The notes: generated by a model from the letters alone, not told the origin. Shown: positions 55,719 to 64,000, numbered from the stretch's first letter. The stretch: 64,000 nt of DNA from Acidobacteriota bacterium (GCA_026393985.1 JAPKZB010000002.1:10122-74121); one strand, 5' to 3'. Numbers and translations are program-made.

Positions 55719-57649
55719 ATGCTCCGCCGCGCCGCCACTCCCGTCTTGCTCGCCGCGTTGGTGATCCTGTTTCACTCGAAGGTTACGCTGACCTTGGAGT
55801 ACGTCTGGTTCGACCACGCTGACATGGTCGATCTGGAGATTCCCCGCCTGCCGTTCCAGGCCCGGGAGTTGCACCACGGGCGTTTTCCGCTCTGGGGCCC
55901 GAGCCCGCGGGCAGGCCAACCGCTGATCGGGCAGACGTAGCCGGGCCCCTTGTTTCCCCTGCAGCTTCTGCTGCCGCTCGATGGCGAAGGCTACCTGCGG
56001 CCCGCGGTGCTGAACTGGTGCAGGGTGACGCTCCATCTGGTTGCCGCGTTGGCCTGCTATGCCCTCTGCCGGGATTGGCGCCGGAGCCGGATCGCTTCGC
56101 TGTTGGCGGCGGTGGGGTTTGGCTGCGGAGGATTTTGGCTTCGGTGGCGTGGTCCGACGTGGCCGCCGGCGGCATCTTTGCGCCGCTCTGGCTGCTGTAT
56201 GCCGCGCGCGCCGTGCGGGGCCGGCGGCCCTGGGCATCGGCCGGGCTGGCCGGTTTCTGGCTGGGGCTGGCTTGGTTGAGCGGTCATCACGAAGTGCCGC
56301 TCCTCGTGTAGCTGCTGGCGCTGTTTCGCTGCTGGCGCTGGTTTTCTGGTGCGCCCTCGGGGTGCGCCGGCCTCGACTGTGGTCATCAGCCGGTGTCTCG
56401 TTGCTGATCACCGCCTGCATCGCCTCGGCGCAACTGCTGCCCACCATCGAATTCGGCCTGCTGTCGAAACGCTGGGTCGGCACGCCCGATCCGGTGGGTT
56501 GGTCGGACTACATCCCCAACACGATTGCGACGGCGGTGCTGCTGGTGTTCGCGCTGGGCGCCTTGACCCCGCGCACGCCATCCTCACTAATCTGCTACCC
56601 GGGGTGGGCAAAGCCCGGGTTCCGATGCGCGCGCTGCATCTGGTTAGGCTGGGCGTTTGTCCATTGGCTGCTTATGGCTATGGCGCGCTCCCTCGCCATG
56701 CGCTCCTGCTGCGCCGCGGATGGCTGGCGTTGGGGGGCGCGCTCACGCTGTGGGCCGTACTCCATCCGGGATTCGATGAGCGCGTGCTGCTCTCGGCTCT
56801 TCTGGCGCTGCTGCTGATTGCACTGCACGGTGTCGACATGGCGATGTACTCGTCCCGCTATCATCCCGACCAGTTCAAATTTGCTGGCCGCTTGCAGGAG
56901 AACAAGGACCTCGCTAACTTCCTGCGCCGGGCCGACCTTCAGGCGCCGGCGCGCATCAGCGTGCGCGAAGAGGACATCCCTCTGAACTTCGGCGTCTACC
57001 ACGGCATCCCCCAAAACCTGCTGCGCGCCGAAACCCAAAGTCTACGGTCCCAGGTGCTCTTCTCCATTACGCATCACCCGGGCAAGCACCCGAATTATCC
57101 CGGTCAGTCGACCGTTTATGAAGGGGCCTCCGGGGTGACGATCTGGGCCAACCCGAACATCCGCCCAGCGCCCGGGCCGTCCACGAAGCCGCGGCGGCGC
57201 CAACGCTGGCGGTCTTGCGTACCGCCGTGCAGGACGGAACGCTCGGTCTGGCCCGCCAGACGGTGCTGCTGGGAGAGGCGCCGCGCGTGGTGCAGTGCGG
57301 TGGCGAATCCACGCTGCGGTTCCGGAGCCGCGGCTCGAACCGGGTCCGTCTGCGGACCAGCTTGTCGTGCACCGGCATGGTGATCCTGGCCAACACCTAC
57401 TAGCCCGGCCGGGAGGCTAGCCCGGCCGGGAGGCTAGCCCGGCTGGGAGGCTAGCCCGGCTGGGAGGCTAGCCCGGCTGGGAGGCTAGCCCGGCTGGGAG
57501 GCTAGCCCGGCTGGGAGGCTAGCCCGGCTGGGAGGCGCGCGTCGATGGCGAGCCAGTCCGCAGCGGGGAGGCATATGGCGCGCTGCGCGGCGTGGTGGTT
57601 CCGGCCGGCCAGCGTCTATACCGGACTTGGGCAGTTCGCCGCGGAATAG
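55719..57649 (+). pseudogene. YfhO-type membrane protein gene, multiply disrupted
   Basis: ATG 55719 starts an intact N-terminus (LTLEYVWFDHADMVDLEIPR, QARELHHGRFPLWGP). Then TAG at 55938-55940 replaces the Gln codon expected in GQTQPGP, and the same frame continues (LFPLQLLLPLDGEGYLRPAV). Near 56140 the homologous text shifts frame (WSDVAAGGIFAPLWLLYAAR, GLAWLSGHHEVPLLV, stop 56309-56311). It shifts again (ITACIASAQLLPTIEFGLLS) and again after about 56600 (YHPDQFKFAGRLQENKDLAN, LNFGVYHGIPQNLL). A last shift near 57180 gives LARQTVLLGEAPRVV to VILANTY and TAG 57401. The tail PGWEARVDGEPVRSGEAYGA follows after the tandem repeat. Parts of the usual 800+ residues are missing, so this is an old pseudogene. 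Confidence 0.85.
57401..57536 (+). repeat. Eight perfect/near-perfect copies of a 17-bp tandem repeat
   Basis: The unit TAGCCCGGCTGGGAGGC is repeated eight times without spacers (57401, 57418, 57435, 57452, 57469, 57486, 57503, 57520). Copies 1-2 have CC where copies 3-8 have CT at unit positions 10-11. The array starts at the codon after VILANTY and ends where PGWEARVDG resumes. It therefore arose by tandem duplication of the codons for the conserved Tyr-Pro-Gly-Trp-Glu stretch of the YfhO-type gene. Seventeen is not a multiple of 3, so each copy shifts the frame. Confidence 0.97.
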
Positions 57650-57708
57650 CTGTTGACCGTAGTTCTTCTCGCCCGCCGCCGCTGATTAGGCGTAAACTGG
57701 CAGGAGCC

Positions 57709-58959
57709 ATGGTTCGCCGATCCTTCCTCGTCTCCGCCGCTGCCGCCGCCTCGCAATCCTGGGCGCAGGCCAACGACCGTCTGCGCGTCGCCATTGTTGG
57801 CGTTGGCTCCCGGGGTTCGGCCCACATAAAGGAACTCCTCCCGGTGCCAAATCTGGAGATCGCCGCTCTGGTGGAGGTCGACGGCGCCCGCGCCGAAGCC
57901 GCCTCGCAGACGATCTTCGCCCGCACCGGCAAACGGCCCGTGCTCCACACCGACATGCGCCGGGCCTTTGAGGACAAGAGCATCGACGCCGTCACCATTG
58001 CGACGACCAACCACTGGCACGCCCTCACCGCCATCTGGGCCATGCAGGCCGGCAAGGATGTCTATGTCGAAAAGCCGGTTTCGCATAACATCTTTGAAGG
58101 GATCAAGTTGGTCGAAACCGCCCGGAAGTACAACCGCATCGCGGCCGGCGGCACGCAGCGGCGCTGGTGGGGCCGCTACCGCAGGGCCATTGAGCTGTTA
58201 CATGCCGGCGTGATCGGCGAGATCTACCAGGGCAACTTCTTTTTTCCCGGCGGCCGCGATTCGCTCGGCTTCAAACCCGTCACCCAGCCCCCCGCCAATC
58301 TGAACTGGGACCTGTGGGTCGGCCCCGCGCCCATGCAGGACTATCACGCCAATCTGGTGCCCTATAACTGGCACTGGTTCTGGGATTTCGGCAACGGCGA
58401 ACTGGGCAACAACGGTATTCACATGATCGATGTTCTCCGCTGGGGCATGCAGAAGACTTACCCCGTCCGCGTCCGGTCCACCGGCGGCCGCTTCGGTTAC
58501 AAAGACCAGGGTCAGACCCCGAACACCCAGAACGTCACCTGGACTTACGACGACGGTGCAGCGATTGTCGGTCAACTCCGGGGCCTCTATACGAAAGAGC
58601 CGATGGCCTGGGACTTCTTCGGCACCAAGGGGCACCTGCACTTAACAGAAGGCGCCGACTTCGTCATCACGCTGGGCCGGAATAAAGAGGCCGAGCCGGC
58701 GGTCGCCTCGCCGCCCAACCTCGACCACTTTACAAACTTTGCCGACGCCGTCCGCGCCCGCAACCCGAAGCTGTTGCACGCCGAGGTGGAGGAGACGGCT
58801 ATCTCGACGGCGCTGTGCCACCTGGGGAACATCTCCTACCGGCTCGACCGCGAGCTGCAGTTTGACCCGGCCAAGCAGCAGTTTGTGGGCGACGCGGCAG
58901 CCAACGCCATGCTGACCCGGCCGTACCGCGCGCCCTACGTTGTGCCGGAAAAGGTCTAG
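57709..58959 (+). CDS. Gfo/Idh/MocA-family oxidoreductase, exported (Tat-like)
   Basis: 416 residues. VRRSFLVSAAAAASQ (2-16) is a twin-arginine-like signal, as in periplasmic glucose-fructose oxidoreductase relatives with bound NADP. The Rossmann motif VGVGSRGSAHI lies near 31-41, the EKP motif of the family in YVEKPVSHN (about 122-130), and the catalytic-region block GNGELGNNGIHMIDVLRWG near 225-243. It oxidises or reduces a sugar or inositol-type substrate; identity unknown. ATG 57709 follows TAAACT by 10 nt and gives the signal peptide. It lies directly after the YfhO pseudogene, whose tail frame has no stop before it. Confidence 0.9.
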   Translation: MVRRSFLVSAAAAASQSWAQANDRLRVAIVGVGSRGSAHIKELLPVPNLEIAALVEVDGARAEAASQTIFARTGKRPVLHTDMRRAFEDKSIDAVTIATTNHWHALTAIWAMQAGKDVYVEKPVSHNIFEGIKLVETARKYNRIAAGGTQRRWWGRYRRAIELLHAGVIGEIYQGNFFFPGGRDSLGFKPVTQPPANLNWDLWVGPAPMQDYHANLVPYNWHWFWDFGNGELGNNGIHMIDVLRWGMQKTYPVRVRSTGGRFGYKDQGQTPNTQNVTWTYDDGAAIVGQLRGLYTKEPMAWDFFGTKGHLHLTEGADFVITLGRNKEAEPAVASPPNLDHFTNFADAVRARNPKLLHAEVEETAISTALCHLGNISYRLDRELQFDPAKQQFVGDAAANAMLTRPYRAPYVVPEKV

Positions 58960-58968
58960 GGCCGGAAG

Positions 58969-59802
58969 CTACGGTTCCCGCGCCGCCCGGAATCCAATCA
59001 TGCGCCAAGCCTGCAGCGACGGCCAACCGCCGCTGCGCGCCGAAACTCGCTGGTCGCCCGCTTCAAAGAAGAACGAGCCCCCGCGCAGCACCCGGTAGGC
59101 TCCCTGGGCCGGACCCTTCGGGTTCTTCTTCGGCGACTCCTTGTAATAGTCGCGTTGATACCAGTCCTGGCACCACTCAAGCACATTACCCGCCATGTCC
59201 AGCGCGCCATAGGGCGAAGCGCCTTTGGGAAACGAGCCTACTTCCATGCCGGTGTCGAAGCGCTGCTTGCCGACATAGTTGGCATACTCGTGGCTGATCT
59301 GGTTGCCCCAGGGAAACTTACGCTTATCGGTGCCGCGCGCCGCTTTTTCCCACTCGGCTTCCGTCGGCAGCCGGTACTTCTTGCCGGTCTTGGCTGAAAG
59401 CCAGTTACAGTACGCCGTGGCGGCGTCCCAGTTCACTCCCAGCACCGGGTAGTTATCGCTGCCCGGGGTCCCGCCGCCGTGGTTGTTGGCCTGGGTCCAG
59501 TAAGGGCTTTGCTCCTTTGGCACCACCCAGCCATTGGGCCAGAATTTCTTGTCGTCGTAACCGGGATCGTTCTGGAACTTCTTCCAGTCGGCGTTGGTGA
59601 TTTCGTGTTTGCCGATGTAGAAGGCGTCGAGGGTTACCACATGGACCGGTCTTTCGCGGTCGAGCCCCTCGCCCGTGGTGTCGCCCATGGTGAAGGCGCC
59701 GGCCGGCACCAACAGAAAATCGCCATAACCGTCGTTGACCGACTTCGGCAACTGTTGCGCGACGGCGGCCACAGCCGCCAGAAGAATAATTCCGAGCCTC
59801 AC
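58969..59802 (-). CDS. SUMF1/FGE-sulfatase-fold protein lacking catalytic cysteines, exported
   Basis: 277 residues from GTG 59802, signal peptide 1-16. The fold is clear: FLLVPAGAFTMGDTTGEG, FYIGKHEITNADWKKF, YRLPTEAEWEKAARG, ALDMAGNVLEWCQDW and YRVLRGGSFFF. In true formylglycine-generating enzymes two cysteines follow the RGGSW block; here that stretch reads FFFEAGDQRVSAR with no Cys. It should therefore not activate sulfatases and is better read as a SUMF1-fold binding or hydroxylating enzyme. It directly abuts the esterase stop (TAAGTG), so the two are co-translated. It converges on the Gfo/Idh/MocA gene with 9 bp between stops. Confidence 0.88.
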   Translation of the reverse strand: MRLGIILLAAVAAVAQQLPKSVNDGYGDFLLVPAGAFTMGDTTGEGLDRERPVHVVTLDAFYIGKHEITNADWKKFQNDPGYDDKKFWPNGWVVPKEQSPYWTQANNHGGGTPGSDNYPVLGVNWDAATAYCNWLSAKTGKKYRLPTEAEWEKAARGTDKRKFPWGNQISHEYANYVGKQRFDTGMEVGSFPKGASPYGALDMAGNVLEWCQDWYQRDYYKESPKKNPKGPAQGAYRVLRGGSFFFEAGDQRVSARSGGWPSLQAWRMIGFRAAREP

Positions 59803-60600
59803 TTACTGCTTCCCCCCGAAGAACTTATTCAGATTCAAGAAATGTTTCAACTGGTCCATCCACGGGCCGTACTCCGGGCTGGTCGTCGCCGCGCCGAAGC
59901 CGTGCCGGCCGCGCTGGAGGAGGTGTAACTCGACTACGGTGCCGGCCTTGTTCATGTCGAGAAACAACTGCGCCGAACCGTTGGCCGCGCCGCGGTCGTG
60001 TGCGGCGGCCAGCAGGAATACCGGCGGGAAGTCCGCCAGTTTCTCGCCCGGCATGGGCCGCCCGGCGCTGTAGACCATGATCATGGAGTGGGCTTTCGAG
60101 GGCAGGCGGTCCACCGGATCGGCCGCGTCGGGGTCGCCGGCGGTGGCCGTGGCGGCGACGTTGCGGGCCATGCTGGAACCGGCGGAGAAGCCGGCGAAGG
60201 TGATGCGCTCCGGGTCGATGCCGAACTCTTTGGCGCGGGAGCGGAGGAGGCGGATGGCGCGGTTGCCGTCAAGCGCGCGGGCCGCGTCGTCGTAGCGGGG
60301 ATTGAGCCGGTAGGTGAGCACGAAGGCCGTGGTGCCCCAATCGTTGAACCGTTCGGCGATATCGATTCCTTCCAGGTTGTACATCAGCATGATGTTCGAC
60401 CCGCCCGGGGCGATGATGACGGCCGAACCGTTCGGCTTGCCGGTGGGTTTGAAGACGGTAAGAAAGGGGGCGTCGAGCGGTCCACTGCCCTTCGCCAGGG
60501 GAACTTTTCCCGGCTCCCAGAGCGGAATGTTGAAGTGCGGATCCACCGCGAACAGAGCAGGCAGCCAAACTGCCATCACCACAAGATTGCGAAAGAACAT
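59803..60600 (-). CDS. Alpha/beta-hydrolase esterase (acetylxylan-esterase/BD-FAE-like), exported
   Basis: 265 residues from ATG 60600, signal peptide 1-18. The oxyanion strand is [13 protein letters not shown] near 57-69. The nucleophile motif GFSAGSSMA lies near 140, and the acid/base residues are in [10 protein letters not shown] (near 210) and the terminal RGRHGFG (His near 240). The family removes acetyl or feruloyl esters from plant or microbial polysaccharides. First gene of a two-gene unit with the SUMF1-fold protein. Confidence 0.88.
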   Translation of the reverse strand: MFFRNLVVMAVWLPALFAVDPHFNIPLWEPGKVPLAKGSGPLDAPFLTVFKPTGKPNGSAVIIAPGGSNIMLMYNLEGIDIAERFNDWGTTAFVLTYRLNPRYDDAARALDGNRAIRLLRSRAKEFGIDPERITFAGFSAGSSMARNVAATATAGDPDAADPVDRLPSKAHSMIMVYSAGRPMPGEKLADFPPVFLLAAAHDRGAANGSAQLFLDMNKAGTVVELHLLQRGRHGFGAATTSPEYGPWMDQLKHFLNLNKFFGGKQ

Positions 60601-60611
60601 CGCTCCGGAGC

Positions 60612-60619
60612 ATATCATA
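60612..60619. promoter_or_regulatory. Near-symmetric ATATCATA: overlapping divergent -10 boxes
   Basis: The plus-strand TATCAT (60613-60618) lies 9 nt before ATG 60628. The minus-strand TATGAT (60614-60619) lies 13 nt before ATG 60600. The start codons are only 27 bp apart. Confidence 0.35.
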
Positions 60620-60627
60620 AAGAATCC

Positions 60628-61863
60628 ATGCGATCTCTTTACGTGCAGGTCCTTTTGGCCATCGCTCTCGGGTGTGTGCTTGGCTATACTTCGCCGTCCT
60701 CCGGCGCTGCCATGAAGCCCTTCGGCGACGGCTTCATCAAGCTCATCAAGATGGTGATTGCTCCGGTGATTTTCACGACCGTTGTGCTCGGAATCGCCGG
60801 CAGCGAGGACCTCAAGCGCGTGGGCCGCACCGGCGGGTTGGCACTGATCTACTTTGAAGTCGTGTCCACGTTCGCCCTCATCGTGGGGCTGGTCGTCGTC
60901 AATACCATCCAGCCCGGCGCGGGCATGAATGTCGATGTCGCCACGCTCAACGGCGCCTCGGTGGCTGAATACGCCAAGTCGGGCCGCATGGGCTCGACGC
61001 AGGAGTTTCTGCTGCACATTATCCCGACCACCTTTCTCGACGCCGTCGCCAAGGGCGAGATTTTGCAGGTTCTCTTCCTGGCGCTGCTTTCCGGTGTCGC
61101 CCTGCAGCGGATTGGCGGCCGCAACAGCATCGTCTTCCAGGTGATTGAGCAGGCCAGTGAACTGTTTTTCAACATCGTTCGGATCATCATGTACGTCGCT
61201 CCCATCGGCGCCTTTGGCGCGATGGCCTTCACGGTCGGAGCCTACGGCATCGGCAGCCTGCTGTCGCTCGCCAAACTGATGGCGACCTTCTATCTCACCT
61301 GCCTGCTGTTCATCTTCGGCGTCCTCGGCGCCATCGCCCGCTTCCACGGCTTCAGCCTTCTGCGCTTCCTCCGCTACATCCGGGAGGAGTTGCTGATCGT
61401 GCTGGGCACCTCCTCGTCAGAGGCCGCGCTGCCGCGCATGATGGCCAAGCTGGAAGCCCTCGGGGCAGGGAAGTCGACCGTTGGCCTTGTGATCCCCACC
61501 GGCTACTCGTTTAATCTCGACGGGACTTCGATCTACCTAACTATGGCCGCCGTGTTCCTCGCTCAGGCGACCAACACCCCGATGACGCTGATGCAGCAGT
61601 TGACGCTGCTGGCCGTGTTGCTGCTGACTTCGAAGGGCGCTGCCGGGGTCACCGGTTCCGGCTTCATCGTGCTGGCGGCAACCCTGTCGGCGGTCGGTAG
61701 TGTGCCGGTCGCCGCCCTGGCGCTCATCCTCGGCATCGACCGCTTCATGTCGGAGGCGCGCGCCATTACCAACGTGATTGGCAATGGTGTAGCGGCGCTG
61801 GTCGTCGCCCGCTGGACCGGCGACCTCAACCGCCGGACGCTCGAGGAAGAGCTCAACCGCTGA
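60628..61863 (+). CDS. Dicarboxylate/glutamate:cation symporter (DAACS family)
   Basis: 411 residues, inner membrane, eight helices and two re-entrant loops. The signature serine-rich loop is [13 protein letters not shown] near 261-273, the [12 protein letters not shown] motif (NMDGT equivalent) near 292-303 and the [13 protein letters not shown]-type end ([18 protein letters not shown]) near 370. It imports C4-dicarboxylates, glutamate or aspartate with Na+ or H+. Length is slightly short of DctA (428), mainly at the C-terminus. The 3' stop participates in the hairpin at 61863-61885. Confidence 0.93.
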   Translation: MRSLYVQVLLAIALGCVLGYTSPSSGAAMKPFGDGFIKLIKMVIAPVIFTTVVLGIAGSEDLKRVGRTGGLALIYFEVVSTFALIVGLVVVNTIQPGAGMNVDVATLNGASVAEYAKSGRMGSTQEFLLHIIPTTFLDAVAKGEILQVLFLALLSGVALQRIGGRNSIVFQVIEQASELFFNIVRIIMYVAPIGAFGAMAFTVGAYGIGSLLSLAKLMATFYLTCLLFIFGVLGAIARFHGFSLLRFLRYIREELLIVLGTSSSEAALPRMMAKLEALGAGKSTVGLVIPTGYSFNLDGTSIYLTMAAVFLAQATNTPMTLMQQLTLLAVLLLTSKGAAGVTGSGFIVLAATLSAVGSVPVAALALILGIDRFMSEARAITNVIGNGVAALVVARWTGDLNRRTLEEELNR

Positions 61864-61885
61864 GCCGCTGCTTACCGCAGCGGCT
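61863..61885. terminator. 9-bp hairpin spanning two convergent stop codons
   Basis: AGCCGCTGC at 61863-61871 is the exact reverse complement of 61877-61885, with loop TTACC. The left arm begins at the last base of the symporter TGA, and the loop contains the reverse-complement TAA of the DUF2490 gene. No T run follows. It repeats the arrangement at 50757-50779. Confidence 0.45.
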
Positions 61886-62603
61886 GGGTGCTGACAAACG
61901 ACAAGACCGCGGTGTGATTATCTTCGCGAATACGCCCGTTGCGCTGCTGCACCGTCTGGAGCATGTAGCCGGTCTCTACGCGCCAAAAGGGATTGATGGT
62001 GCGGCCCCACAAAATCGCCATGCGGTTCTGGTCCCGGGGCTTGGGAAAGTTCTCGGGTGGTACCGGCACGAAAACCTCATCGAACAGCACCAGGGAGTTC
62101 TTGCCTTTGAGCGGGATGGTTCCGCGTAGCATGTAGCGGAAGCGATCCTCGTAAAGGCCGGCCGCCTCGAAGCGGTTTTCAAAGCGAGCCCGGTGCATTA
62201 CCTTCACTTTTCCGGCGTCATGACGAAAACGGAGCTCTTCGTAGATCCGGTTTTCGTGGTTCGCCTGGGCCACAGGATAGCGCCCGTACCGGTAGGTATT
62301 GACGGACGCATAGCCGGCGCTGACGGCGAACGCCTCGTTGATTTTGAAATTGATCGCCGGCCGCAGCAGTAATTGCTGCCCTGCCAGCACGAGGTCGTGG
62401 CGGCGCCATTGTCCTTCGAGGTGGAGGCCCCAGCGGCTCGTCTTGCTGAACGGGTGGTCGCCCATGTATTGAAACCAGCCGTGCGCGTTTCTCTCTACCT
62501 GGGCCGAGGCCAGGGTGGCGGTCAAAAGCACAAAGCAGGCTACTCGTGTCGCCAACCTTGCGCAACCGCACGGTGTTGCACGTCCGACTGGAAAGATCCT
62601 CAT
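61872..62603 (-). CDS. DUF2490 outer-membrane beta-barrel-like protein
   Basis: 243 residues from ATG 62603 with a signal peptide of about 35 residues. The remainder is a DUF2490 beta-barrel: HGWFQYMGDHPFSKTSRWGL, GLHLEGQWRRHD, QQLLLRPAINFKI, NRFEAAGLYEDRFRYMLRGT and DQNRMAILWGRTIN (each read separately). Alternating aromatic and polar residues indicate a porin-like barrel of about 10 strands in the outer membrane. Function unknown. A minus-strand TATACT (62613-62618) lies 9 nt before the ATG. The upstream extension to 62753 has no signal peptide and covers the sulfatase start. Confidence 0.85.
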   Translation of the reverse strand: MRIFPVGRATPCGCARLATRVACFVLLTATLASAQVERNAHGWFQYMGDHPFSKTSRWGLHLEGQWRRHDLVLAGQQLLLRPAINFKINEAFAVSAGYASVNTYRYGRYPVAQANHENRIYEELRFRHDAGKVKVMHRARFENRFEAAGLYEDRFRYMLRGTIPLKGKNSLVLFDEVFVPVPPENFPKPRDQNRMAILWGRTINPFWRVETGYMLQTVQQRNGRIREDNHTAVLSFVSTQPLR

Positions 62604-62612
62604 TTCCGCTCT

Positions 62613-62618
62613 AGTATA
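62613..62618 (-). promoter_or_regulatory. TATACT -10 box 9 nt before the DUF2490 ATG
   Basis: The minus-strand TATACT box lies in the 40-bp space between the DUF2490 and sulfatase starts. No clear -35. Confidence 0.4.
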
Positions 62619-62630
62619 CCGGGTCTCGGG

Positions 62631-62636
62631 TAGAAT
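62631..62636 (+). promoter_or_regulatory. TAGAAT -10 box 7 nt before the sulfatase ATG
   Basis: TAGAAT ends 7 nt before ATG 62644, the same geometry as at 48231-48236 and at the MFS gene (2319-2324). It predicts an almost leaderless mRNA and fixes the start. Confidence 0.4.
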
Positions 62637-62643
62637 GCGATCT

Positions 62644-63969
62644 ATGTCTTCCTGCGACCGGCGACATTTTACGCGCCGCGAGTTTCTGGCCGTCGCGCTC
62701 ACTCCGCCCCCCGCCCGTCCGCCGAATTTCGTCGTTCTGTTTGCCGACGACATGGGTTACGGCGACCTGGCCTGCTATGGGCATCCCACGCTGCGCACGC
62801 CGAACCTCGACCGCCTGGCGGCCGAGGGCATTCGCTTCACCTCCTTCTACGCCGCCGCTTCCGTCTGCAGCCCCTCCCGCGCCGGCTTGCTTACCGGCCG
62901 CCACCCCATTCGCGCCGGCCAGCCCGGCAACACAGGACCCGATACCGTTGGAGGCCTACCGCTCTCCGAACTCCTGCTGCCGCAGCTCCTCAAGGCGCGC
63001 GGCTACCAGACGATGGCCATCGGCAAATGGCACCTTGGCTTTCAACCCGCGGCCCATCTGCCGACCAAGCGCGGCTTCGATCGCTGGTTCGGCCTGCCGT
63101 ACTCGAACGATATGATCCCGCCGTGGGTGAAGACCGACCGTCCGCTCCATCTCTACCGCAACGAAGATGTGGCGGAGCCGGTGACCGATCAAGCGAACCT
63201 GACGCCGCGCTACACGGACGAAGCCGTGCGCTTCATCCGAAATTGCGAAACGAAGCCATTCTTCCTGTACCTGCCCTACGCCATGCCCCACCTGCCGGTG
63301 AGCGTCCCGGCCGGCATGCGCGGCCGCTCCCGGGCCGGCCACTATGGCGATGTCATCGAAACGCTCGACTGGTCGGTTGGGGAGATCACCCGGGCGCTGC
63401 GGGAGCTCAAGCTGGACCGGAACACCCTGGTGATCTTTGCCAGCGACAACGGCCCGTGGCATGACCTGCCGCCCCGCATGCTCGTGGGCGGCGTCGAGGC
63501 CTGGCACACCGGTTCAAAAGGGTTGCTCCGCGGCGCCAAAGGGACGACCTACGAAGGCGGCTTCCGCGTTCCCGGTATCTTCCATTGGCCTGGGGTGATC
63601 CGTCCGGGGCAGGTCTCGATGGACATGGCCTCGACGCTCGATATTCTCCCGACGCTGCTTGCCGCCGCCGGGGTGGCGCTGCCCGGCGACCGTCCCTACG
63701 ACGGGCACAACCTGCTGCCGCATCTTCGGGACGGCCAGCCCTCGCCGCGCCAGGAGTTCTTCTACGCGCAGGGCCGCACGCTCGAAGGGATCCGGCAGGG
63801 GCCCTGGAAATACCGGCAGGCGAAGGGTGCAGCGCCGGAGCTTTACCATCTCGACCGCGACCCTGCCGAGCAGTACAACGTCGCCGCCGCCGAACCCGCG
63901 GTTGTCAAGCGTCTGGCCGCCCGCCTCCAACACTTCACTCAGGAGATTCATGCTGATCGACTGCCGTAG
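62644..63969 (+). CDS. Type I (formylglycine) sulfatase, Tat-like export
   Basis: 441 residues. RRHFTRREFLAVAL (6-19) is a twin-arginine-like signal. Metal ligands DD are at 35-36 in LFADDMGYGD, and the sulfatase signature CSPSRAGLLTGRH begins at Cys75, the residue oxidised to formylglycine. GKWHLG follows near 125 and FASDNGPWHDLP near 275. It hydrolyses sulfate esters, probably of sulfated carbohydrates, in the periplasm. Maturation needs a formylglycine-generating enzyme or anSME; the SUMF1-fold protein at 58969 lacks the required cysteines, so the real activator must lie elsewhere. Start fixed by the TAGAAT box. Confidence 0.93.
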   Translation: MSSCDRRHFTRREFLAVALTPPPARPPNFVVLFADDMGYGDLACYGHPTLRTPNLDRLAAEGIRFTSFYAAASVCSPSRAGLLTGRHPIRAGQPGNTGPDTVGGLPLSELLLPQLLKARGYQTMAIGKWHLGFQPAAHLPTKRGFDRWFGLPYSNDMIPPWVKTDRPLHLYRNEDVAEPVTDQANLTPRYTDEAVRFIRNCETKPFFLYLPYAMPHLPVSVPAGMRGRSRAGHYGDVIETLDWSVGEITRALRELKLDRNTLVIFASDNGPWHDLPPRMLVGGVEAWHTGSKGLLRGAKGTTYEGGFRVPGIFHWPGVIRPGQVSMDMASTLDILPTLLAAAGVALPGDRPYDGHNLLPHLRDGQPSPRQEFFYAQGRTLEGIRQGPWKYRQAKGAAPELYHLDRDPAEQYNVAAAEPAVVKRLAARLQHFTQEIHADRLP

Positions 63970-63997
63970 GCTCCTGCTGCTGCTGGCGGCGAGTTGA
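63950..63997 (+). CDS. Possible start of a following exported protein, closed by an early stop
   Basis: An AGGAG 4 nt before ATG 63950 begins a 15-codon frame (MLIDCRRLLLLLAAS, then TGA) that overlaps the sulfatase end by 20 nt in another frame. It looks like the start of a signal peptide cut off by TGA at 63995-63997. Either the next gene is broken or the real next gene starts beyond the window edge. Confidence 0.25.
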   Translation: MLIDCRRLLLLLAAS

Positions 63998-64000
63998 GCG

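Noticed and set aside
57401-57536. CRISPR array
   Set aside because: Direct 17-bp repeats without spacers and no cas genes; it is a tandem duplication of coding sequence.
58969-59802. Functional formylglycine-generating enzyme for the nearby sulfatase
   Set aside because: Both catalytic cysteines are missing and the gene is paired with an esterase, not the sulfatase.

Overview
The window is about 64 kb of high-GC bacterial chromosome with no tRNA, rRNA, CRISPR array, prophage or insertion sequence that I can see. Gene content points to an acidobacterium of the Solibacter/Bryobacter type (inference). The pointers are a giant Oar-like TonB-dependent receptor with an N-terminal carboxypeptidase-regulatory-like domain, two DUF1549/DUF1553 + DUF1501 modules, CRTAC1/ASPIC/FG-GAP proteins, a CHRD protein whose C-terminus looks like the Solibacter-type TIGR03437 domain, and a very high share of genes with signal peptides.

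Layout. 0.3-2.3 kb (minus): MFS transporter translationally coupled to a cyanophycinase-like S51 peptidase. 2.3-9.4 kb (plus): HAD phosphatase, then an overlapping run of DUF1549/DUF1553, DUF1501, a bacterial-Ig protein and DinB. 9.4-19.1 kb: galM, an NfrB-like glycosyltransferase with a c-di-GMP-type MshEN tail, a metallophosphoesterase, a secreted HENDNEG-motif protein, the agmatine-to-putrescine pair aguB-aguA, fabG and a UbiD-family decarboxylase. 19.2-26.7 kb: Oar-like receptor, a small unknown protein, glpK and a triple-CHRD protein. 26.7-33.8 kb: a three-gene overlapping operon of TPR/VCBS, five-heme cytochrome c-TPR and CRTAC1 proteins. 33.8-38.8 kb (minus): PSCyt1-DUF1549-DUF1553, DUF1501 and MFS. 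38.8-48.2 kb: beta-CASP metallo-beta-lactamase, GT-C-like membrane protein, S9 peptidase, FecR protein, a broken CsgG-like lipoprotein gene, Ig/BACON protein, a small exported protein and a DHH phosphoesterase. 48.2-54 kb: YncE-propeller/phosphoesterase fusion, exported unknown, PhoA-type alkaline phosphatase, YceI. 54.1-57.7 kb: a GT39-like membrane protein followed by a multiply broken YfhO-type membrane-protein gene carrying an eight-copy 17-bp tandem repeat. 57.7-64 kb: Gfo/Idh/MocA oxidoreductase, SUMF1-like protein, esterase, dicarboxylate symporter, DUF2490 protein and a sulfatase.

Most of the encoded work is envelope or periplasmic: polymer uptake, phosphate release, sugar and sulfate-ester breakdown and surface electron carriers, with a few cytosolic enzymes (fabG, UbiD, glpK, aguAB). 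Genes are packed with 1-4 nt stop/start overlaps, so operons are likely translationally coupled.

The most distinctive signals I found are: (1) many transcription-unit heads have a TATAAT-like box ending only 6-8 nt before the start codon, which suggests leaderless mRNAs; (2) several divergent pairs share one symmetric -10 box; (3) two convergent pairs have a perfect hairpin spanning both stop codons; (4) two pseudogenes, one with a frame-shifting 17-bp tandem repeat; (5) the cytochrome/TPR/CRTAC1 operon, which is the best candidate here for an undescribed surface system. No functional claim about that operon goes beyond domain reading.
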